A stretch of 9,366 nt of DNA from an uncultured Oscillochloris sp. (GTDB lineage Bacteria > Chloroflexota > Chloroflexia > Chloroflexales > Chloroflexaceae): positions 1 through 9,366 of the forward strand of contig CAIRDL010000050.1 of assembly GCA_903877345.1 (NCBI GenBank). The letters run 5' to 3'. A program made the translations under genes and the position numbers. This document shows positions 1-6,183 of this stretch, piece by piece (positions within the stretch are counted from its first letter, which is position 1; every line of letters starts with the position of its first letter). A model generated the notes under the pieces. That model had not been told where the DNA came from. It saw nothing but the letters and a program-made list of their open reading frames with translations, and did not search any database.

Positions 1-1644
1 ACCCGCACGTCTCATTTACCGATGATCATCCTCACGGCGCGCAGTGCTTCGTCTGAGGTGGTGATCGGTTTCGATTCGGGTGCCGACGACTACATCGTCA
101 AGCCGTACGATATTGATGTGTTGCTGGCCCGCATTCGCGGCCACTTGCGCCGCGCCAATAAACTGCCCGTCCGCAACCCCCTCACGGGGCTGCCCGGCAA
201 TGTGCTCCTCCAAGCTGAACTTGAACGCCAAATTGACCAAGGTACTGCCTTCGCCCTGATCTATATTGACCTGGATAATTTCAAGGCGTTTAACGATGCC
301 TATGGCTTTGCCCGTGGCGACCGGGCGATCCACTTGCTCGCAGGGGTTCTGGCGGAAGTGGCCCCGCGTGAGGATTTTCTCGGCCACATCGGCGGCGATG
401 ACTTTGCGATTATTCACTACGGCGGACGCACCGAGGAACTCTGCCAGCACATTATCGCCGCCTTCGATGCCCGTGTCCGCGAACTTTACGATGCGGTTGA
501 CCTCCAGCGTGGCTACCTGCGGGGGGTTGATCGTCACGGCGTCGTGCGCCAGTTTGGCCTGCTCAGTCTTTCCATCTCTGTGGTGAGCAACATGGGGCAC
601 CGCTTTACGAGCGTGGATGCGATCAGTAAGGTGGCGGCGGAGGTGAAACAGTCGGCCAAGAGCGTTTCGGGCAGTAGTTACCTGTTTGACCAGCGCACCA
701 ACCCCCACAAGGCCGCCCAAGAACGCCGGGGTCAGCGCCGCCCCACCGCCCTCTTGGTCTACCCCGACACGAGTCTTCGGGCCTCGATGGTCACCAGTTT
801 GCGCCTCCAAGGCTACCGCCCCCTGATTGCCGCCGATGCCGTGGCCGCGCAGAGTCTCCTTGCTCGCACACCCGACCCGGTACTCTTAATTGCTGACGCC
901 ACCGAGGAGGGTATTTGGGCGATTTGGCGTAACCTGCTTGTCCCCGCGCCCCTGATCACCATCGTCGCCGACGAGATCAGCGCCAAAGCGGCGCAGGCCC
1001 GGGGAGCTGCGGTCGCCCTTATCGCCACCGATAACCTGATTGATTTCACTGATCAACTCCTGCTCTATTTGCCCCGCGTTGAAGCGGTCGAGGCCAGTAG
1101 CAACACCGGTGGTCTGATTCAGACCCTCCAGGCCCGCAACCTCGACCTTCAGCGGGAGGCCAACGAAGATAGCCTGACCTTGCTCGCCAATCGGCGCCAC
1201 GTTGACCGGCGCATCGCCGAATTGGTGACCCAAACTCGTGAGCATGGCCGCATTCTCAGCGTGCTTATGGCCGATCTTGACTTCTTCAAGCAGGTTAACG
1301 ACCGCTTTGGGCACATGCTCGGCAACGATGTCCTGCGCACCACCGCCGACCTGATGCGAAGCGTTTGCCGCCCTTCTGATGTGGTGGCGCGCTACGGCGG
1401 TGAAGAGTTCCTCGTGCTGATGCCCGACACCTCACTTCACGAAGGGGCGATGCTTGCGGAGCATATTCGCGCCGCGATTGCCCACTATCCCTGGCAAACC
1501 CTGCACCCCGAACTCAGCATCACCATCAGTCTTGGCGTGGCTGAGGCCGCCGGACGCACGCCCGAGCTAATCATTGAGGAAGCGGATCGCCGCCTCTATA
1601 TGGCTAAGGCGAACGGGCGCAATCGGGTGGTTGCCATCGGCTGA
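1..1644 (+). CDS. Response regulator with two GGDEF domains (diguanylate cyclase), 5' truncated
   Basis: This is a c-di-GMP signalling protein; the start lies before the window, since the frame is open from base 1. The first visible residues belong to a receiver domain: the conserved Thr (ILTAR) and Lys (VKPYD) are present, while the phospho-Asp lies outside. Counting from the Met at 22, the first GGDEF domain runs over about residues 50-225 and carries GGDDF at 391-405. A second receiver-like domain covers about 242-352; it begins with TALLVYPD, has a possible Asp in LLIADAT, and lacks the Thr and Lys switch residues. A second GGDEF domain covers about 385-540, with GGEEF at 1396-1410. The second domain has an RxxD inhibitory site (RPSD) five residues before GGEEF; the first has PRED there and so lacks it. 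I infer that the C-terminal domain is the likely GTP-condensing one (2 GTP to c-di-GMP) and that the first is regulatory or weak. The gene converges on a sensor kinase gene 56 bp away. Confidence 0.93.
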   Translation, partial: TRTSHLPMIILTARSASSEVVIGFDSGADDYIVKPYDIDVLLARIRGHLRRANKLPVRNPLTGLPGNVLLQAELERQIDQGTAFALIYIDLDNFKAFNDAYGFARGDRAIHLLAGVLAEVAPREDFLGHIGGDDFAIIHYGGRTEELCQHIIAAFDARVRELYDAVDLQRGYLRGVDRHGVVRQFGLLSLSISVVSNMGHRFTSVDAISKVAAEVKQSAKSVSGSSYLFDQRTNPHKAAQERRGQRRPTALLVYPDTSLRASMVTSLRLQGYRPLIAADAVAAQSLLARTPDPVLLIADATEEGIWAIWRNLLVPAPLITIVADEISAKAAQARGAAVALIATDNLIDFTDQLLLYLPRVEAVEASSNTGGLIQTLQARNLDLQREANEDSLTLLANRRHVDRRIAELVTQTREHGRILSVLMADLDFFKQVNDRFGHMLGNDVLRTTADLMRSVCRPSDVVARYGGEEFLVLMPDTSLHEGAMLAEHIRAAIAHYPWQTLHPELSITISLGVAEAAGRTPELIIEEADRRLYMAKANGRNRVVAIG

Positions 1645-1700
1645 GGTGTGGATGCGTAGGCATGTTTCAGAGTGTGTGCAGCGGACGCTGGCTGATCGCG

Positions 1701-2831
1701 TCATAGTTGGTGCAGCGGGAGCGTGAAGCCGAAGGTCGCACCTGTACCGAGGCCGACGCTCGTGACCCAGATCTGACCGCCGTGGGCCTCGACCAACGTC
1801 TTGCTGATGGTCAGACCGATGCCGTGCCCGCCCAAACCCCGCGAACGCGCCGGATCAACCCGGTAGAAGCGCTCGAAAAGGTGCGGCAGCTGCGCGGCGT
1901 CAATGCCGATGCCCGTATCCGTCACCGTCACCGTCACGGTGGTTCCACTATGCTGCGCCGTCACGGTCACGCGCCCGCCCGTTGGCGTGGCGCGCAGTGC
2001 GTTCCCCAACAGGTTGACGAGCACTTGGAGCACGCGATCCGGGTCTACCTCAATTGTGGGGAGATCTGCCGGGGCGATGACCGCCAGCGCCACCCCTTTC
2101 TCGGCATAGTGTGCGGCCAAGCGGTCAACCGCTTGGGCAATGAGATCCGCGCAGGCGCTTCGGCTGGGGTAGAGCGCAAGCTGTTTCGCCTCGGCACGCG
2201 ATAGTTCTTGGAGATCGCGTACCAGACGGGTGAGCCGCCCAACCTCGTCGTGCATGAGCGCCCAAGTTGCATCAGAGGGCAGCACCACGCCGTCGAGCAC
2301 CCCTTCGATGTAGCCCTCAATGGTCGCCAGTGGTGTCCGTAGCTCGTGGGCGACATCGCCGATGAGGGCGACGCGCCGCCGCTCGGTCGCTTCCAACTCC
2401 CCGGCCATGGTGTTGAACTGCGCGGCAAGGGCGGCTAACTCGTCAGTGCCCTGGGCGGGTACACGCTCTGCATAGTGGCCTGCCGCGATTCGTCGGCTGG
2501 CCGTGAGCATCTGGCGCACCGGCTTGACAATCCGCGCCGAGATGAGCAGGCTGACGACTACCGCGACAAGGATCGCCGCGCCGCCACTCAGCAGCAGCGC
2601 CTGTTGGGTCGCAGTCTGAAAGATGGCGCTGGTCGCTTGTTCCATCGCGGCCATATCCGGGTTCTGGGCTACCGTATGGCCTGGGCCGAGTACGGCGACC
2701 ATCAGCCGGTCGTGCAGAGTCGGCGCGGTAACAAGGGTCACGCCAAAAAGCGTCACGGCCCCGGCGGCGATCACGCTCAGGTGGGCCAACAAGAGGCGGG
2801 TACGCAACCCACCGCGACGCCAGAACGCCAT
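1701..2831 (-). CDS. Membrane sensor histidine kinase (HAMP-HisKA-HATPase)
   Basis: A 376-aa inner-membrane sensor kinase of the BaeS/PhoR-like kind, which autophosphorylates on His and passes the phosphate to a response regulator. TM1 lies at about residues 11-33, a short extracytoplasmic loop at about 34-77 and TM2 at about 78-98. HAMP spans about 99-151. HisKA carries the H-box DVAHELRTP with the phospho-acceptor His162. The ATPase domain has an N-box with N273 and N277, G1 DTGIGI (305-310), F-box FERFYR (319-324) and G2 GGHGIGL (334-340). All catalytic motifs are intact. The ATG at 2831 is preceded by GAGG five bases upstream, which supports this start. The sensing loop of about 45 residues is small, so the signal cannot be read from sequence. 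No response regulator gene adjoins it: upstream is the Sua5 gene on the same strand after 159 bp, and downstream is the convergent GGDEF gene. It may work with a distant partner. Confidence 0.95.
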   Translation of the reverse strand: MAFWRRGGLRTRLLLAHLSVIAAGAVTLFGVTLVTAPTLHDRLMVAVLGPGHTVAQNPDMAAMEQATSAIFQTATQQALLLSGGAAILVAVVVSLLISARIVKPVRQMLTASRRIAAGHYAERVPAQGTDELAALAAQFNTMAGELEATERRRVALIGDVAHELRTPLATIEGYIEGVLDGVVLPSDATWALMHDEVGRLTRLVRDLQELSRAEAKQLALYPSRSACADLIAQAVDRLAAHYAEKGVALAVIAPADLPTIEVDPDRVLQVLVNLLGNALRATPTGGRVTVTAQHSGTTVTVTVTDTGIGIDAAQLPHLFERFYRVDPARSRGLGGHGIGLTISKTLVEAHGGQIWVTSVGLGTGATFGFTLPLHQL

Positions 2832-2842
2832 GTGTGCCTCGG

Positions 2843-2863
2843 TCAGATTTTAGATCGCAGATT
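2843..2863 (-). repeat. Three 7-bp-phased repeats upstream of the histidine kinase gene
   Basis: Read on the minus strand this is AATCTGC, GATCTAA, AATCTGA: three consecutive heptamers ending 11 bp before the ATG at 2831. The same heptamer type occurs directly before the holA ATG (9188-9215). It includes a TAAAAT string that could serve as a -10 box, but no good -35 sits at the right distance. Confidence 0.6.
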
Positions 2864-2927
2864 GCGGCTTTGCGTGAGATCGCTAGGCGGTCAAGCCGCT
2901 GCCGAACCATGCCGTTCAGCAGTGGCA

Positions 2928-2944
2928 GGTTCAGCTTGACAGTT
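2928..2944 (+). repeat. Partial copy of a dispersed intergenic repeat
   Basis: The 13-mer GGTTCAGCTTGAC (2928-2940), continued by AGTT, recurs in inverted orientation at 6154-6166, where it continues as CGTT. It is also related to the segment starting at 4086. It lies in the 159-bp spacer between the histidine kinase and Sua5 genes. Confidence 0.6.
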
Positions 2945-2960
2945 TAGGCAGGTATGGCAG

Positions 2961-2983
2961 GGCGTAGAGACGCAAGATCTTGC
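2961..2983. repeat. Half of a larger palindromic repeat with a 12-bp palindromic core
   Basis: GCAAGATCTTGC at 2972-2983 is a perfect 12-bp palindrome. Its left flank GGCGTAGAGAC (2961-2971) has no complement on the right, where a C-run follows instead. From memory, palindromes of the form GTAGAGACGCAA...TTGCGTCTCTAC are common intergenic repeats in several bacterial phyla; this would be a truncated copy. It lies just beyond the 3' end of the Sua5 gene. Confidence 0.5.
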
Positions 2984-2990
2984 CCCCCTC

Positions 2991-4037
2991 CTACCTACTC
3001 AGATAGACGACATGCCCCGACGCGGCCCGCGTCAGCCGGTCGCGAATCGCACGGGCAAGCCCCGTTGCCCCAAGGTCGCGGGCGAGGATGAGCGCGGGCC
3101 GCCGGGCATCGAGCGCACGCAGGGCCGCATAGAGCCGGTGCGCGACCGTGTCCGGCTCACTCGCTGGGCCGAGCCGCTCGATGTCGCTGCCGAGATCCGC
3201 GAGGCTGGCGGCGTCCTCGTCAGGGATGAGCAGGCCGACGCGCCGACCAGCGGCTTGCTCATAGATCACGCGCTTGCGCAGCCAAGCCAGGGCAAGGTGC
3301 GTTGGGCCAACCACCAACACCATCGCGCTGCGCGGCGCGTAGTGGCGGGCGAGCAAGCCAGGGGCGGCGAGGCCCGCGCCCGCAGTGGGCGCCTGCCCGC
3401 CCAGCGCCACTTCACCCAACAGGTCGCGCAACGTCTCGAGGCTGATGCCGCCGGGGCGCAGCAGGGTAGGCACCGCGCCAGTTACGTCGAGGACGGTTGA
3501 CTCGATGCCAATGGGCGTGACGCCGCCGTCCACCACGGCGTCAATGCGTCCGTCGAGGTCGGCCAAGACGTGGCAGGCAGCGGTGGGGCTGGTGTGACCG
3601 AAGCGGTTGGCGCTGGGCGCGGCAACCGGCGTACCTGCCGCCACGATGAGCGCGTGGGCGACGGGATGATCCGGCACGCGCACCGCCACATTGGGGCCAC
3701 CAGCCGTGACCGCATAAGGCACAGCGGCACCACGGGGCATAATCAAGGTCAGCGGCCCCGGCCATAACGCCGCACCGAGCCGTAGCGCCGCCGGTGGCAC
3801 GGCAGCAACAACGCGGGGCAGGTCGGTCGCGTCTGCCAAGTGGATAATCAGGGGGTCGCTGGCGGGACGCCCCTTAGCGGTGAAGATGGCGGCAACCGCT
3901 GCCGGGTTGAGGGCGTCGCCACCAAGGCCGTAGACGGTCTCGGTGGGGAAAGCGACGAGCCGCCCGGCGCGCAGCAAGGTCGCGGCTTCGGCGATACCAG
4001 CGGCATCTGCCGCGAGACGCTTGGTTGTGATGCACAT
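2991..4037 (-). CDS. sua5: L-threonylcarbamoyladenylate synthase, Sua5 type
   Basis: Makes threonylcarbamoyl-AMP from threonine, bicarbonate and ATP, the first step of t6A37 modification of ANN-decoding tRNAs in the cytoplasm; TsaD with its partners then transfers the group. With the ATG at 4037 it is 348 aa, typical of two-domain Sua5 rather than the short TsaC/YrdC. The YrdC domain (about 8-200) shows PTETVYGLG (31-39), KGRP (55-58), PSAN (141-144), ESTVLDV (179-185) and LRPGGIS (193-199). A linker with HYAP (232-235) leads into the Sua5 domain (about 236-348). A TTG at 4085 in frame would add 16 residues (HLKTVQL...), but these do not resemble the family and overlap the promoter, so the ATG at 4037 is preferred. 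A TATAAT box ends six bases before this ATG and no Shine-Dalgarno is seen, suggesting a leaderless mRNA. The gene is divergent from the Ser/Thr kinase gene. Confidence 0.96.
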   Translation of the reverse strand: MCITTKRLAADAAGIAEAATLLRAGRLVAFPTETVYGLGGDALNPAAVAAIFTAKGRPASDPLIIHLADATDLPRVVAAVPPAALRLGAALWPGPLTLIMPRGAAVPYAVTAGGPNVAVRVPDHPVAHALIVAAGTPVAAPSANRFGHTSPTAACHVLADLDGRIDAVVDGGVTPIGIESTVLDVTGAVPTLLRPGGISLETLRDLLGEVALGGQAPTAGAGLAAPGLLARHYAPRSAMVLVVGPTHLALAWLRKRVIYEQAAGRRVGLLIPDEDAASLADLGSDIERLGPASEPDTVAHRLYAALRALDARRPALILARDLGATGLARAIRDRLTRAASGHVVYLSR

Positions 4038-4043
4038 AGGGGC

Positions 4044-4049
4044 ATTATA
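4044..4049 (-). promoter_or_regulatory. -10 box of the sua5 gene, placed for leaderless transcription
   Basis: The minus strand reads TATAAT, a consensus -10 box, followed by six bases and then the ATG at 4037. This spacing would start transcription at or within a base of the start codon. A matching -35 is not evident (AAACCG at 17-bp spacing). Confidence 0.55.
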
Positions 4050-4085
4050 GTGGCTTTGTAGCTGCACGGTTTTGAGGTGAGGCAA

Positions 4086-4127
4086 GGTTCAAGCCAGCTT
4101 TACCGTCTGTGCGGTTCGTAGTAGTGG
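4086..4127 (+). repeat. Left copy of a dispersed repeat that brackets the kinase gene
   Basis: The order GGTTC (4086-4090), AGCTT (4096-4100), TACCG (4101-4105), TTCGTAGTAG (4115-4124) matches the inverted copy at 6139-6166 in 24 of 25 aligned bases. This copy has two extra stretches of 5 and 9 bases. Confidence 0.6.
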
Positions 4128-4163
4128 CTTCAGCCGCGTTAAAAAGTTTTGCTGGGGCTAAAG
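4128..4163. repeat. Imperfect stem-loop repeat remnant
   Basis: CTTCAGCC (4128-4135) pairs with GGCTAAAG (4156-4163) at 7 of 8 positions, with an A/T-rich loop containing GTTAAAAAGTTTTG. It abuts the dispersed repeat at 4086-4127 and probably belongs to the same repeat cluster. Confidence 0.4.
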
Positions 4164-4303
4164 CGTTGGGCGGCACCGCAATTCGGAAGGCCATATGGAA
4201 CCAAAAAATGTCGTAAGCGTACACAAGAATAATCAAGTTCAGACATTGTAACCCTTTGTTGTGTATTCTCATCTAATTATTGATACATTTTTACTTCTAT
4301 TTG

Positions 4304-4323
4304 CTATGTGCATAGTGTATAAT
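4304..4323 (+). promoter_or_regulatory. Predicted kinase promoter: -10 box with abutting palindrome
   Basis: TATAAT at 4318-4323 is a consensus -10 box. CTATG-TG-CATAG at 4304-4315 is an inverted repeat two bases upstream, where a regulator could compete with RNA polymerase. The -35 region is poor. Transcription from here would start near 4330, giving a leader of about 90 nt before the ATG at 4418. Confidence 0.45.
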
Positions 4324-4407
4324 GAATAAACTTATAGAAGAACAAATATGCTGGCACTATGCGAGACGTTGTGAAGTGTCGGGTTTGTTCTTTCGCCGTA
4401 GTATATT

Positions 4408-4413
4408 AGGGGG
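4408..4413 (+). promoter_or_regulatory. Ribosome-binding site that decides the kinase start
   Basis: AGGGGG lies four bases before the ATG at 4418. The earlier in-frame ATG at 4322 overlaps the -10 box (4318-4323) and would precede the predicted transcript start, so 4418 is the likely start. Confidence 0.55.
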
Positions 4414-4417
4414 CGTA

Positions 4418-5899
4418 ATGGCGACAAATACTTGTTACTCATGCAATTCAACTACATTGTCAGGGGTGCAATTTTGCTCCAGATGTGGAGCAAATGTCAT
4501 ACTCAATCAAAGATACCAAATACTTCGTATTCTTGGTCAAGGAGGATTTGGTATTGTATATCAAGTTTTCGATCTAAAGCTCAAACGTTTTTGTGCAATT
4601 AAAGTAGTTGCCTCTACATCTATCAAAGAACAACAACAAATTGAGAACGAAGTCAATATCTTAAGCCGCTACTCTATAGATTTCTCTTTCATTCCAGACG
4701 TCTATGATTTATGGATCGATCAATTAAAGACTTATATAGTGATGGAGTTCATAGACGGAGTAAATTTGAGTGACACTTTAAATCAAAAATGGGCGACTAA
4801 AGATGTTGGTGATTTTTTGCAAATAATGCTTGGTTATTTATCACAGATTCATAGTGTTGGTATTATTCATCGAGACATCAAACCAACTAACATTATTAAA
4901 AATGGTCATGGCAAGTATATTCTTATTGATTTTGGGATAGCTAAGCATGGCTCCCACACTCAAACCATTATAAAACAGGCAGGAACTCCCACCTATGCCT
5001 CACCTGAACAATTTCAAGGCAAATCTACAACTCCCTGTTCAGATCTATTTAGCTTAGCAGCAACAGCATACCATTTGCTAACTGGTCATCCACCTACATC
5101 AGTTGTTGATAGATTGTCTGGTACACCTTTGATTTTCTTAAAAAAATCAACATCTAATATGTCTCCGAATTTGGAGCATACTTTAGTGAAAATGTTAGAA
5201 ATAAACCCCAATGCCCGACCAATGAATGCAAACGAGGCGCTCAAGATATTAACATCCCCGCTTTCTAATCGGACAACATATATATTGGCTAAACTTCAAA
5301 GCAAAACTACAATTATGTCTACTCTTATTACTGGTTTTTTTGGAATTATCGTAGCGATCCTTGGTTTTGCTGCCATTATATTAACATCCCAGCCTACCCC
5401 TATCCCGCCCTCGCCTATCCCGTCTTCGCCCATCCCGCCTTCGCCCATCCCGCCTTCGCCTATCCCGCCTTCGCCTATCCCGCCGACAATGGCCGCTTTG
5501 ACACAAAATGCGGCAACTATTACTAGTGTTCAGCAGACGTACAATATCACTCTAAATGGACAAGTGGGCATAAAGATAATCACAAATTTCGAAGTCAGTG
5601 GCCATAAAAAAGATCGATGTCTTATTGCTGCTTATTTCTTCACGTCGAAAGACGGAGTAGCTCTAAAGGATGCTAATGGAATGTTTAACGACAACGCTGG
5701 AAACGTTGCAGTAAGTCAATTCTTCAATCTTCCTTACGATGGCACTAAATATACAGATTTTGAATTATTCTTGCCGTATAATGAATTACATATGAGCCCA
5801 GGCGAAGTCGAACTTGGTTTTTACATTATTATTTTTGATGTAAATAAAAAGGAAATAACAAGGACAGGGATTTATACGTTCTTTTTACGTCAACCCTAA
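4418..5899 (+). CDS. Membrane-anchored Ser/Thr protein kinase with N-terminal zinc ribbon
   Basis: A 493-aa Hanks-type kinase that should phosphorylate Ser/Thr of cytoplasmic proteins. A four-Cys zinc ribbon (C6, C9, C20, C23) comes first. The kinase domain (about 33-290) has all key elements: glycine loop GQGGFG (40-45), K62, alpha-C Glu78, HRDIKPTN (151-158; catalytic D153), DFG (171-173) and SPE (195-197) in place of APE. A TM helix at about 301-325 is followed by a PIPPS repeat (328-357) and a C-terminal domain of about 135 residues, expected outside the membrane. That tail contains no PASTA repeats. It resembles, from memory only, beta-rich tails on other bacterial signalling proteins (motifs around FEVSG, YFFTSKDG, LFLPYNELHMSPGE). 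The gene is strongly A+T-rich (33% GC at 4501-4560) against 72% GC at 6841-6900, so it is probably acquired. It stands alone: divergent from sua5, convergent with murJ, with no phosphatase or substrate gene beside it. An in-frame ATG at 4322 would add 32 residues. Confidence 0.93.
   Translation: MATNTCYSCNSTTLSGVQFCSRCGANVILNQRYQILRILGQGGFGIVYQVFDLKLKRFCAIKVVASTSIKEQQQIENEVNILSRYSIDFSFIPDVYDLWIDQLKTYIVMEFIDGVNLSDTLNQKWATKDVGDFLQIMLGYLSQIHSVGIIHRDIKPTNIIKNGHGKYILIDFGIAKHGSHTQTIIKQAGTPTYASPEQFQGKSTTPCSDLFSLAATAYHLLTGHPPTSVVDRLSGTPLIFLKKSTSNMSPNLEHTLVKMLEINPNARPMNANEALKILTSPLSNRTTYILAKLQSKTTIMSTLITGFFGIIVAILGFAAIILTSQPTPIPPSPIPSSPIPPSPIPPSPIPPSPIPPTMAALTQNAATITSVQQTYNITLNGQVGIKIITNFEVSGHKKDRCLIAAYFFTSKDGVALKDANGMFNDNAGNVAVSQFFNLPYDGTKYTDFELFLPYNELHMSPGEVELGFYIIIFDVNKKEITRTGIYTFFLRQP
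5399..5488 (+). repeat. In-frame 15-bp minisatellite encoding PIPPS repeats
   Basis: Six 15-bp units start at 5399, 5414, 5429, 5444, 5459 and 5474, each near CCTATCCCGCCTTCG. They encode PIPPS, PIPSS, PIPPS three times, then PIPPT. The block forms the stiff linker between the membrane helix and the external domain of the kinase. It is GC-rich inside an A+T-rich gene, and copy number could change without breaking the frame. Confidence 0.9.
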
Positions 5900-6013
5900 G
5901 ATTGAAGATGTTTAAAAAGACGGGGATTATTGAAAAAAGCATCTTCCTGTGAATCACTGACACTACCATAAGAAACCTCCTTTTTATAAAGCAATACATC
6001 ATTTCTTAGGGAT

Positions 6014-6136
6014 GCGGAAAATTTAAAATGTCCCGGTCATCGTGTGACCCGTGATGCGTGATCCGTGATCGGTCACGGCACGGCCTCGTCACGGATCACG
6101 GGTCACGCGGTGACGGAGACGTTTTCATTTTTCCGC
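6014..6136. repeat. 123-bp imperfect palindrome (long hairpin, MITE-like)
   Basis: The arms 6014-6055 and 6095-6136 match as an inverted repeat at 35 of 42 positions; three of the mismatches would be G-U pairs in RNA. The inner 12 bp, GTGACCCGTGAT against ATCACGGGTCAC, are perfect. The outer arms are A/T-rich (GCGGAAAA...TTTTTCCGC). The left half carries 7-bp-phased units GTGACCC, GTGATGC, GTGATCC, GTGATCG (6044-6071), which allow alternative pairings, such as 6058-6068 with 6089-6099. It lies between the convergent kinase and murJ genes and could stop transcription from both sides, though no clean T-run follows. The stretch 5900-6013 holds only a weak GAAGATG/CATCTTC pair with a 29-nt loop. 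Confidence 0.75.
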
Positions 6137-6138
6137 TT

Positions 6139-6166
6139 CCCCTACTACGAACGGTCAAGCTGAACC
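6139..6166 (-). repeat. Right, inverted copy of the dispersed repeat bracketing the kinase gene
   Basis: Read on the minus strand: GGTTC, AGCTT, GACCG, TTCGTAGTAG, GGG. It matches the plus-strand segment 4086-4127 in 24 of 25 aligned bases after two gaps, and its GGTTCAGCTTGAC part matches 2928-2940 exactly. Confidence 0.6.
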
Positions 6167-6183
6167 GTGCCTAATCTACAGTC

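Larger units (their letters stand above)
4038..4417. other. 380-bp divergent spacer between sua5 and the Ser/Thr kinase gene
   Basis: The left part (to about 4190) is GC-rich and made of repeat remnants (4086-4127 and 4128-4163). From about 4195 the sequence becomes A+T-rich, as in the kinase gene that follows. It contains the sua5 -10 box, the kinase -10 box with an adjacent palindrome, and the kinase ribosome-binding site. The minus-strand 75-codon frame at 4045-4272 runs through the repeat remnants and over the sua5 promoter and is not believed to be a gene. Confidence 0.7.

Noticed and set aside
16..810. 264-codon minus-strand frame opposite the GGDEF gene, and similar long antisense frames opposite the other high-GC genes
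   Set aside because: They are antisense shadows caused by high GC; the opposite strand encodes proteins with intact family motifs.
1679..1690. CAGCG-GA-CGCTG inverted repeat between the convergent GGDEF and histidine kinase genes
   Set aside because: The stem is short with almost no loop and no T-run; too weak to call a terminator.
4045..4272. 75-codon minus-strand frame in the sua5/kinase spacer
   Set aside because: It crosses repeat remnants and the sua5 promoter and start, has no clear ribosome-binding site and no recognisable domain; it looks repeat-derived.
4322..4417. In-frame N-terminal extension of the Ser/Thr kinase from the ATG at 4322
   Set aside because: This ATG overlaps the predicted -10 box and has no Shine-Dalgarno, while the ATG at 4418 has AGGGGG and leads straight into the zinc ribbon.
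4418..5899. Ser/Thr kinase as part of a defence island
   Set aside because: No nuclease, helicase, ATPase or other defence partner is nearby; the neighbours are sua5 and murJ.
5904..5946. GAAGATG / CATCTTC pair just after the kinase stop codon
   Set aside because: Seven pairs around a 29-nt loop, with no T-run, do not make a credible intrinsic terminator.
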